A DNA stretch of 8,566 nucleotides from NCBI GenBank assembly GCA_946885925.1, contig CAMPHP010000093.1, forward strand, positions 1 through 8,566, written 5' to 3'. Below are positions 1 to 5,918 of this stretch, piece after piece (the stretch's first letter is position 1; each line of letters begins with the position of its first letter). The notes below the pieces were generated by a model. It did no database searches and was not told where the DNA came from. It worked only from the letters and a program-made list of their open reading frames with translations. Made by a program: the position numbers and the translations under genes. Source of the stretch: an uncultured Litorilinea sp. Lineage in GTDB: Bacteria; Chloroflexota; Anaerolineae; Caldilineales; Caldilineaceae.

Positions 1-197
1 GTCTCAGATAGATCGTCCGTTATCGTGAGTGGCGATGTGGGCGCGCTGCCCTCCGGCCCAACTCGTACGACTACGGAAGCAAGTGGTGGCGGCGTCAGCC
101 GCAAGGTCGGACGCTCCTGCCCGACAATAGCACAACCTGCCAGCAGGAGCACGAGTAGCACAAGAAGCGAGATAGAGGCAAAGCGACGTGAATGCAT
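1..197 (-). CDS. Lipoprotein, N-terminal part, runs off left edge
   Basis: An open frame runs on the minus strand from an ATG at 197 to the window edge, 65 codons with no stop. The first 22 residues form a textbook lipoprotein signal peptide: MHSRR, a hydrophobic stretch rich in Leu and Val, then the lipobox L-A-G-C with Cys22 as the predicted lipidation site. After Cys22 comes a low-complexity linker rich in Pro, Thr, Val and Ser, typical of the tether of an exported lipoprotein. The body of the protein lies outside the window, so the function is unknown. A longer ORF in another frame (273 to 4) is a shadow: its codons do not make a coherent protein past the first 40 residues, while this frame gives a complete signal sequence. 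No Shine-Dalgarno precedes the ATG, and the promoter lies right next to it. Confidence is good for a lipoprotein; no product name is possible. Confidence 0.75.
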   Translation of the reverse strand, partial: MHSRRFASISLLVLLVLLLAGCAIVGQERPTLRLTPPPLASVVVRVGPEGSAPTSPLTITDDLSE

Positions 198-203
198 AGA
201 CCG

Positions 204-233
204 AGTGTAGCACAAGCCAGATGGCAAAACCAA
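204..233 (-). promoter_or_regulatory. Candidate promoter of the lipoprotein gene, probably leaderless
   Basis: Read on the minus strand, TTGGTT (233-228), an 18-bp spacer and TGC-TACACT (212-204) form a -35 and an extended -10. The -10 ends only 6 nt before the ATG at 197, so transcription would begin at or next to the start codon. No ribosome binding site is present, which fits a leaderless mRNA. This is pattern matching only. Confidence 0.4.
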
Positions 234-354
234 GCAGAGAGCCCATGAACGAAGGATTGCTCACAGATCCCACACTGCCTCCGTCGGGTGCAGGGATAAA
301 ACGGGGCAGGGCACTTGATGTTAATTGACCATTAGGCAGGCTCTCAGATGCTCG

Positions 355-389
355 TTGGTTCGGGGGTGGAGAAGGAGCTATGCTATGAT
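355..389 (+). promoter_or_regulatory. Candidate promoter of the fchA-folD pair
   Basis: Two overlapping -10 candidates are visible. TATGCT (379-384) has TTGGTT (355-360) 18 bp upstream. TGC-TATGAT (381-389) is an extended -10 that would need little -35 contact. Either would start transcription near 391-396 and leave a leader of about 42-47 nt before the ATG at 438. The rest of the 198-437 gap shows no other clear element. Confidence 0.4.
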
Positions 390-437
390 GGGCGCGTGAG
401 ACGCTTGCAGTAGGGTTTGCAACGAGGAAAGGGACTT

Positions 438-1076
438 ATGAAGACCGGTGAAATGACCATTGCCAACTTTTTAGATGCGTTGGCAGCCAAACAACCAACT
501 CCTGGAGGGGGCGGAGCTGCTGCGCTCACTGGCAGCCAGGCGGCTGCGCTTCTGTGCATGGTGGCAAACTTTACGCTGGGGGCCAAAAAGTATGCAGATG
601 TGCATGAGGAAATGCGCGGCTATTTGGCACAAGCCGAGGCATTGCGGCTTAAGCTATTGGCGCTAGCCGATGAGGACGTGGCGGCTTTTAATGGCGTCTC
701 TGCCTGCTATGCGATGCCCAAGGAGAGCGATAGTGAGAAGGCCGCACGCACAGAAGCATTGCAAGCCGCCCTTAAGGAAGCGGCGCGCGTTCCTTTTGTT
801 GCGGCGGAAGCTGCGCTGGAGGTCATGAAGTTGGTGAGTCCCGTGGCGGCAAAGGGCAATCCTAATGTTGTTAGCGATGCGGCGGTGGCGCTCTATCTTG
901 CCGAGGCCGCGCTGCGTGCTTCAATTGTCAACGTTAATATCAATTTGAAATTCATTAAAGACGAACAATTTGTTAAATCATACACCACTGCCCGCAACGA
1001 TCTGCTCGGCGCTGCTGCGACCGCGTCGATTCGGGGCAAAATGGCCTGCCAGCAGGTTTTGGAGATCGAGCTATGA
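438..1076 (+). CDS. fchA: Methenyl-THF cyclohydrolase / formimino-THF cyclodeaminase family protein
   Basis: The product is a 212-residue cytosolic protein of the FTCD C-terminal/FchA family, about the usual length for stand-alone members. Family enzymes convert 5,10-methenyl-THF to 10-formyl-THF or release ammonia from 5-formimino-THF. Visible landmarks are the N-terminal glycine-rich motif [11 protein letters not shown] (residues 20-30), an all-helical Ala-rich body, the DEDVAAF segment (78-84), [10 protein letters not shown] (140-149), and a C-terminal helix ending in EIEL. I chose the ATG at 438 because it follows GAGGAAAGGGA (424-434). A TTG at 417 in the same frame would place the binding site inside the gene. 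The stop overlaps the folD-like start by 4 nt (ATGA), so the two are translationally coupled. The neighbour appears unable to do the cyclohydrolase step, so I favour methenyl-THF cyclohydrolase as the job here. Cyclodeaminase activity in histidine or purine breakdown is the alternative, but no hut gene is in the window. Confidence 0.88.
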   Translation: MKTGEMTIANFLDALAAKQPTPGGGGAAALTGSQAAALLCMVANFTLGAKKYADVHEEMRGYLAQAEALRLKLLALADEDVAAFNGVSACYAMPKESDSEKAARTEALQAALKEAARVPFVAAEAALEVMKLVSPVAAKGNPNVVSDAAVALYLAEAALRASIVNVNINLKFIKDEQFVKSYTTARNDLLGAAATASIRGKMACQQVLEIEL

Positions 1077-1938
1077 CTGCACAACTGCTGGATGGCAATG
1101 CGTTATCAAAGACTCTCAAAGCGCGTATTAAAGAGGAGGCCGAACTCTTTCGTCGTCAATATGGAGTTGCGCCGACATTGGCCGTTGTGCAAATCGGTGA
1201 GGACGATGCCGCTGCGGGTTATGCGCGGGCGATTGGCAAGAATTGCAAGAGCGTGGGCATGGTCTACCAGCCCCATGTGTTGGATGCCTCGGTAAGCCAG
1301 GAGGAAGCCGCTGCCTTGGTGCGCCGCCTGAGTGAGGAGCGCCAGGTTCACGGCGTCATGATTTTGGAACCAGTTCCGGCAGGCTTGCAACTTGATGCGT
1401 TAATTGACTTGATTGACCCGCTCAAAGATGTGGATGGGGTACACCCTGTGAACGCGGGCCGCTTGCTGGCAAATCGCCCGCCCTTTATTGTTCCTGCCAC
1501 CCCAGCCGGTGCTCTTTTGCTGCTGGAACAGGCAGGCGTGGCGTTGCAGGGGAAGAATGCGGTGGTGGTTGGGCGTTCGGACATTGTGGGTAAGCCAATG
1601 GCATTGCTGCTGCTCCATCGCAACTGCACTGTCACCATTGCCCACAGTCGTACTGCCGATTTGCCGGGGCTTTGTCGCTCGGCGGATATTCTTTGTGTAG
1701 CCGTAGGCCGCGCCGAGATGGTGAAAGGAACGTGGATCAAGCCTGGTGCTGTAGGGTAGATTTTGGCACTAATTATACCGATGAAGGCTTGAAGGGAGAT
1801 TGCGAGCAAGCCAGTGTAGCAGAAGTCGCCTCCATGTTGACCCCTGTGCCCGGTGGTACTGGCCCGATGACCAATGCAATGCTGATGGCGAATTTGTTGC
1901 AAGCAGCGAAATTGGCCGTGGGCGACTCCGTGGCCTAA
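1073..1938 (+). pseudogene. folD: FolD-type methylene-THF dehydrogenase, frameshifted; cyclohydrolase residues missing
   Basis: FolD oxidises 5,10-methylene-THF to methenyl-THF with NAD(P)+ and normally also hydrolyses it to 10-formyl-THF. The reading frame from the ATG at 1073 (GGAG at 1061-1064) gives 228 residues and stops at TAG 1757-1759, just after the WIKPGAV motif. The family's remaining C-terminus continues at once in the -1 frame from GTA 1756 to TAA 1938: [10 protein letters not shown], then [15 protein letters not shown]. One extra base, most simply a fourth G in GGG at 1754-1756, restores a 288-residue protein of normal FolD length. The N-terminal catalytic domain keeps Tyr50 and Asp121 (KDVDG), and the Rossmann motif [12 protein letters not shown] and the HSRT segment are intact. 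Position 54, the catalytic Lys in E. coli FolD (YVASK), is Ile (YARAI). Position 98, normally Gln in VQLPLP, is Leu (ILEPVP). Both are tied to the cyclohydrolase half-reaction, so this looks like a dehydrogenase served by the upstream fchA. The shift could be a genuine mutation or a sequencing/assembly error; the clean codons downstream mean any mutation is recent. Confidence 0.85.
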
Positions 1939-1962
1939 GTTACCAGCGAACTTGTCGCAGGT

Positions 1963-4215
1963 ATGATCTCTGTTTCTGCTTCGTGCAAAGACCGCGCCAT
2001 GCACCATCCCAAGCTGGGATGGGATCATGGCGCGGTTTTGTTGGCCTATCTGTTGTTGACCCTCGTTATGACCTGGCCCTTGGCTCTCCAGTTCACGACA
2101 GCCATTCCTGGTGACTCGTTTGATGGCTGGCAGAACTATTGGAATCTCTGGTGGGTAAAGCTGGCGTTGGTCGAGCGCAACCAATCTCCCTACACGACCG
2201 ATTTACTTTATTACCCTACGGGCGTCGGTCTCTATTTCCACACGCTCAACCCCTTTAATGGGCTGGTCACGCTGCCTGTGCAACTCGTTGCCGGGTTGAT
2301 CGCAGCCTATAACATGGTGGTATTGATTAGCTGGGTGTTGGCAGGCTATGGCACGTACTTGTTGACGCTGTGGGTGATTGGGTACAGGCCATACAGCCGT
2401 CATTCCGACGAGTCTGCAAGGAGGAATCTCTCTGAGGTATTGGCGGCAGAGAGACCCCTACGGGATGACGGGCGCGAGTCCGTACTGGACGATAGACAAC
2501 GAGCCTGGGCGATCCAGCTAGCGGCGTTTGTCGCGGGTGCGATTTTTACCTTTGCACCCGTGCATATGGCGCATTTGTTGGGTCATATGCAGGTGATGGC
2601 GTTGCAGTGGTTGCCTTTTTATGTGCTAGCACTACTGCGGGGCATGGCGCGTGCGCGCATGGGCAAGCCTTGGCTGCGAGAGGGGCTGCTGGCAGGTCTC
2701 TACCTGACACTAGCAGGGCTTTGTGACTGGTATTTTGTGCTCTACCTCTTTCTCTTGACTGCTGTCGTGATTGGCTGGGGATGGCTGCGCGCTCTATGGC
2801 GGCGCGAGTGGCGCTGGCAAGTGGGGATGGGGACCGTGGGTCCAGCAGCGGTCGGGGGAGTTCTCTTTGCTGTCCTGCTAGCTCCGGTGTTGGTGCCGAT
2901 GGTCTCTGAGGCTGTCCAATACAGCTTTATGGTGCGTCCAGCCAGCGACCTCTATATCCTCAGTGCGACGCTGATGGACTTCTTGATTCCAAACCGGATG
3001 CACACCTTGTTTCGTCCCGACAGCTTTACCTGGTGGGGCAACCAGATTGCACCTGTCAGCGAACGTACCATTGCCGTGGGTTATGCGGCGTTGGGGTTGG
3101 CATTGGTCGCGGTGGCGGCAGTGCGGCGGCGAGCGGCGTTATGGGGGCTGGCTGCTCTCTGCTTTGTATTGCTGGCCCTGGGGCCGCGACCGCACTTGTT
3201 CACCATTACATCGAATGACATTCCTGCTGAGGGAACGCTTGTGCAGGAGTGGTCACTTTATGCTCTGGTCAACCAGCTCGTGCCTTTTATGCGCATCAGC
3301 CGCAGCGTCAGCCGCTTTGCGATTGTGGTGCAGTTGTGTGTGGCAGTGCTGGCAGGGATGGGGTTAGCGTGGTGGCTCAAGCGGTTGCGCCCTTCCGTGG
3401 GCGTGTTGAGCGCAGCAGCGGTTCTCGCTGTGGTGTTGGGCGAATTTTGGGTAGCACCCTATCCGATGAGTCCGCCCGATACGCCTGCCTATTATGCGAC
3501 GCTGGCGCAAGAGCCGGGGAGCGGTGCTGTGCTGAATCTGCCTATGAATTATGACCGTCCTGGTTATTTGCTCTACCAGACGGTACACCACCGCCCATTA
3601 ACAGTGGCCTATATCAGCCGGGATGACCCGCGCACGATGACCGAGCGCGTCCCGCTCTTGCAGCATTGGCGGCATCTTGGAGCCGATATTCTGGCTGATG
3701 ACCCGGTGCAGGTCGGCATGACAGTGCTAAATGACTTGGGCGTGGATGTTGTGGTGCTGGATCGCTACAAGATGCCTGGTGGCGAGGAACGGGAATATAC
3801 CGAAGCCCTGGCAAATGCGCTCTTTGCAGGAGTGACAGCTAGCTTTGCTGACGAGCGCATTACTGTCTATGCGGTGACATCGCCCATATCGCCCCAACCC
3901 TATTTGGAACTTGGGCCATTGCATTGGGGGCCACTGGTTGAGGTGGATGATGCGCGCTATCGCACAGTAGGTGATGGCCCTGCCGAGTTGCTTTTGCGTC
4001 ATGTGGCGCACGGTGCCCAAGTGGAGATTGCGTATCAGAGTTCAGCAGATGCCTTGGTCAGCAGTCCGGATGGTAATCGTTGGAAGTTGCCCGCCGCACC
4101 CTCGGGGGCGACGATTACGGTGACATTGCCGCTGGGCGTGGATCGTTTGACCTTTACCGCACCACCTGAGCAGGTGCGGATAAGTCGTTTGGCATTGATC
4201 TTGCCGGGCAATTAG
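1963..4215 (+). CDS. Large polytopic membrane protein, GT-C / YfhO-like glycosyltransferase-type
   Basis: The 750-residue product has a membrane half and a soluble C-terminal half. Hydrophobic segments lie at about 24-42, 101-139, 184-222, 241-275, 294-314, 368-408, 453-471 and 479-495. The first outer loop (48-95) has [12 protein letters not shown] and [10 protein letters not shown]. Acidic residues there, Asp51 and Asp54, are where GT-C enzymes carry their catalytic acid. Residues from about 500 to 750 form a soluble, probably extracytoplasmic domain ([34 protein letters not shown]). The plan matches bacterial GT-C/YfhO-like proteins that use lipid-linked sugars, but the substrate is unknown. 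The ATG at 1963 is 24 nt after the folD-like stop, with only a poorly spaced AGG before it. An ATG at 1999 would give 738 residues and a shorter N-terminus, but lies in the hairpin stem. Residues about 142-178 are an unusually charged loop encoded partly by a palindromic repeat, which looks like an in-frame insertion. Family assignment is moderate; specific function is unassigned. Confidence 0.72.
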   Translation: MISVSASCKDRAMHHPKLGWDHGAVLLAYLLLTLVMTWPLALQFTTAIPGDSFDGWQNYWNLWWVKLALVERNQSPYTTDLLYYPTGVGLYFHTLNPFNGLVTLPVQLVAGLIAAYNMVVLISWVLAGYGTYLLTLWVIGYRPYSRHSDESARRNLSEVLAAERPLRDDGRESVLDDRQRAWAIQLAAFVAGAIFTFAPVHMAHLLGHMQVMALQWLPFYVLALLRGMARARMGKPWLREGLLAGLYLTLAGLCDWYFVLYLFLLTAVVIGWGWLRALWRREWRWQVGMGTVGPAAVGGVLFAVLLAPVLVPMVSEAVQYSFMVRPASDLYILSATLMDFLIPNRMHTLFRPDSFTWWGNQIAPVSERTIAVGYAALGLALVAVAAVRRRAALWGLAALCFVLLALGPRPHLFTITSNDIPAEGTLVQEWSLYALVNQLVPFMRISRSVSRFAIVVQLCVAVLAGMGLAWWLKRLRPSVGVLSAAAVLAVVLGEFWVAPYPMSPPDTPAYYATLAQEPGSGAVLNLPMNYDRPGYLLYQTVHHRPLTVAYISRDDPRTMTERVPLLQHWRHLGADILADDPVQVGMTVLNDLGVDVVVLDRYKMPGGEEREYTEALANALFAGVTASFADERITVYAVTSPISPQPYLELGPLHWGPLVEVDDARYRTVGDGPAELLLRHVAHGAQVEIAYQSSADALVSSPDGNRWKLPAAPSGATITVTLPLGVDRLTFTAPPEQVRISRLALILPGN
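1988..2039 (+). terminator. Strong hairpin with T-run after folD, overlapping the next gene's start
   Basis: The arms ACCGCGCCATG (1991-2001) and CATGGCGCGGT (2026-2036) are perfect 11-bp inverted repeats, extendable outward to 1988/2039 with one G-T pair. Inside them CCATCCCA and TGGGATGG (2004-2011 and 2015-2022) pair around a 3-nt loop. TTTTG follows the right arm. The shape fits a rho-independent terminator of the fchA-folD transcript. It lies inside the 5' end of the membrane-protein ORF and buries that gene's alternative ATG at 1999, so it could instead act as an attenuator or a translation-blocking hairpin. Confidence 0.6.
2397..2471. repeat. 75-bp palindromic repeat inserted in frame in the membrane-protein gene
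   Basis: The ends CCGTCATTCCG (2397-2407) and CGGGATGACGG (2461-2471) are inverted repeats, with 10 of 11 positions matching and the odd one a G-T pair. Inside, TCTCTCT (2427-2433) pairs with AGAGAGA (2448-2454). The unit is 75 nt, exactly 25 codons, and has no stop in the gene's frame. It encodes an Arg/Glu/Asp-rich stretch between two hydrophobic segments, where I would expect only a short cytoplasmic loop. The outline (CATTCCG, GGAATCTC, GGGATGAC) resembles small palindromic intergenic repeats I recall from other bacterial genomes; that resemblance is from memory and not checked. No clear target duplication is visible. Confidence 0.6.
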
Positions 4216-4225
4216 CGAGGTCGCC

Positions 4226-4257
4226 GCCGGGAACCCTCCGGGTGGCTTCAAGGAAGG
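4226..4257 (+). repeat. Convergent-junction repeat, copy 1 (bulged hairpin)
   Basis: This 32-nt stretch matches 8485-8516 at 28 of 32 positions in the same orientation. It can fold as GCC (4226-4228) with GGC (4244-4246) and ACCC with GGGT around TCC, leaving a GGGA bulge. It fills the 32-nt gap between the two convergent stop codons and provides the last codons and stop of the metallo-hydrolase gene. The outer stem seen in copy 2 is absent here because the left flank differs, and there is no T-run, so terminator function is uncertain. Confidence 0.6.
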
Positions 4258-5168
4258 GAGGCGCTGTTTTGTGCTACCCAAGTGAGCATCATGCGCAGTT
4301 GCTGGGCATGTCCCTCTGTGCGGTTGGCAGGAGAGACATCGTCCCACGCGCCACCTGTTGGTGTGACCGCGGCATAGTCACAACCTACTGCCACAGCCAA
4401 CTCTGCATCGAGGATCTGCGCCGGGTCGAGGCCGCGTGCGAGGGCGGCGCGGCTGGCTGCTTCTAGCGCATCGAAATAGGCACGGTTGTTCCGGATGAGT
4501 TGGGGGCCGATGGTGGGTGGGGCGTGGCAGTACAGCACTGTATTTGCGCTGATGTCGTCCAAGCTCGCCAACGAAGCACGCAAGTCGGGGAGCGTTGTCG
4601 CACCTTCGGCAAAGGGAAAAGGAAGTTCGGCGGCATCCCCAGCGAAAAGAGTGCTGATCTCTGGAATATAAATGGCGACATGATCGGCGGTATGGCCGGG
4701 GGTGTGGAAGAGGTGAAGGGTTAGGTCGCCGCCATCAATGGTGAGCTTGCCTGTATAGGTCAACGTGGGCTTGGTCAAAATTACATCGCCAAAGATAGCG
4801 GGCTGCTCACGCTGGAACTGCTGTAGCAAGAGATGCGTTTCGGGCAGATCGAAGCGGGCAGCACAGGCCGCATGGGCAATGATGGGGGCTGGGCAGGAGG
4901 CATCTAGCCCGGCGAAGAGCTGGTTGCCCCACGCGTGATCCCAGTCAGCGTGGGTGTTGATAACCAGTAGCTGGCGACCAGTTAAGTGGGGCTGGGCAAA
5001 GTCCACCAGGGCTTGCGCCGTAGTGGCGTTGAGCAGAGTATCCACGAGCACGACATAGCGCTGGGTGATGACCACAAAGACATTGACCAAGTCGCCGTTG
5101 GCGGCAATGTGGATCCGGGAGTCCCAGCCTTGATTGGGTAGCCAGGTGACCTGATTGGTATAGGACAT
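4248..5168 (-). CDS. Metallo-beta-lactamase-fold hydrolase
   Basis: The product is a 306-residue soluble protein of the MBL superfamily. The metal-binding motif appears as NTHADWDHAWGN, with His73, Asp77 and His78. The usual middle His of HxHxDH is Asp75, a variant I recall from other MBL members. Further ligands are His159 in HTPGHT (155-160), Asp178 in FAGDA, and His215 in YCHAPPT. The C-terminal 80 residues are helical and carry no second catalytic motif, so nuclease or glyoxalase assignments are not justified; the substrate is unknown. The ATG at 5168 is preferred over one at 5213. It sits 8 nt after the PuuD-like stop with AGAG before it, while the longer version overlaps the upstream gene by 37 nt. 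It is the last gene of the glutamine synthetase-like operon, so a thioester, lactone or amide hydrolysis in the same amine pathway is a fair inference only. Confidence 0.85.
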   Translation of the reverse strand: MSYTNQVTWLPNQGWDSRIHIAANGDLVNVFVVITQRYVVLVDTLLNATTAQALVDFAQPHLTGRQLLVINTHADWDHAWGNQLFAGLDASCPAPIIAHAACAARFDLPETHLLLQQFQREQPAIFGDVILTKPTLTYTGKLTIDGGDLTLHLFHTPGHTADHVAIYIPEISTLFAGDAAELPFPFAEGATTLPDLRASLASLDDISANTVLYCHAPPTIGPQLIRNNRAYFDALEAASRAALARGLDPAQILDAELAVAVGCDYAAVTPTGGAWDDVSPANRTEGHAQQLRMMLTWVAQNSASLP

Positions 5169-5176
5169 AATGCTCT

Positions 5177-5917
5177 CTAGGTGGGGGTGCGCTTCCGTTC
5201 TTGGCGAATGCACTGGACAGCAGCGATAAAGGCGTCAAAGAGTTGCTGCTGGCGAGGATCGCTGGCCGCGCTCATCTCCGGATGCCACTGGACGGCAATG
5301 AGCCAGGGGTGATCGGGGGCTTCGACTGCTTCAATCGTGCCATCGTCAGCCTGAGCCGCAATGGTGAGGCTAGACGCTACCTTGCGGATTGCTTGGTGAT
5401 GCCAAGAGATGCCGTGAATCGGCCCCGATTGGAGCATGGCAGCGAGCTGCGTCTCCGGCAAAATGGTTAGGGTGTGGGCGGTAGGTTCGTCCGGTTCCTG
5501 GCGATGGACAATTGTGCCATCTACTGCATCGGGCAGATGCTCGACCAAGGTTCCACCCAGCGCGACATTCAAGACTTGCAAGCCGCGGCAGATGCAGAGC
5601 GTGGGCGCGCCGCTGGCAGCAACCTTGCGCGCCAGATCAAGCTCGGTTGCGTCTCGTTCGGCGTCGAGCATATAGATGGTAGGATGGCCGGGGCTGTTGT
5701 AGTGGCTGGGGTCGAGATCACCACCGCCGGAGAGGATCAGCCCGTCTAGCACAGCAAGCAGATCGTCCAGCCGCGGCTCGCCGGGTGGAATGAGCACGGG
5801 GATACCACCGGCGCGGCGTACAGCCTCTACATAGACTGCGGGCAGGGTAAATTCGTCTTCATGGTTACGACCGTAGGTGGTGATGCCAATCAATGGCGGA
5901 GTCATTGGTAGAGTCAT
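5177..5917 (-). CDS. puuD: Gamma-glutamyl-GABA hydrolase-like class I glutamine amidotransferase (peptidase C26)
   Basis: This 246-residue cytosolic hydrolase has a class I glutamine amidotransferase domain of the PuuD type, with normal family length. PuuD releases glutamate from gamma-glutamyl-GABA in the putrescine utilisation pathway. The nucleophile is Cys110 in CICRGLQVLNVALGGT. The His and Glu of the triad are His212 and Glu214 in VQWHPE. ISWHHQAI (170-177) and the N-terminal PLIGITTYGR and ILSGGGDLDP motifs are also typical. No synthetase domain is attached, which separates it from GuaA, CarA or PyrG partners. The ATG at 5917 is 1 nt after the glutamine synthetase-like stop (TAA-T-ATG), so it depends on translational coupling; an ATG at 5905 is possible. 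The longer frame back to 6055 only reads through the neighbour's end in another frame. Substrate specificity (gamma-Glu-GABA versus another gamma-glutamyl amide) is inferred from context. Confidence 0.85.
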   Translation of the reverse strand: MTLPMTPPLIGITTYGRNHEDEFTLPAVYVEAVRRAGGIPVLIPPGEPRLDDLLAVLDGLILSGGGDLDPSHYNSPGHPTIYMLDAERDATELDLARKVAASGAPTLCICRGLQVLNVALGGTLVEHLPDAVDGTIVHRQEPDEPTAHTLTILPETQLAAMLQSGPIHGISWHHQAIRKVASSLTIAAQADDGTIEAVEAPDHPWLIAVQWHPEMSAASDPRQQQLFDAFIAAVQCIRQERKRTPT

Positions 5918-5918
5918 A

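Noticed and set aside
4..273. Minus-strand 89-aa ORF at the left edge
   Set aside because: It overlaps, in another frame, the lipoprotein gene that has a complete signal peptide and lipobox; past about residue 45 the ORF is incoherent.
236..345. GAGAGCC / GGCTCTC inverted pair in the left intergenic region
   Set aside because: Only 7 bp with about 95 nt between; expected by chance.
1750..1760. Programmed -1 frameshift in folD
   Set aside because: GTA GGG TAG does not form an X XXY YYZ slippery heptamer and no stimulatory stem directly after it is obvious; FolD is not known to use recoding.
1348..2184. Minus-strand 278-aa ORF antisense to folD
   Set aside because: Composition is typical of a shadow frame (His, Gln and Arg rich, no motif), and the plus strand encodes clear FolD motifs.
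4486..4724. Plus-strand ORFs within the MBL gene
   Set aside because: They are shadows of the minus-strand gene, which carries a full set of metal-binding motifs.
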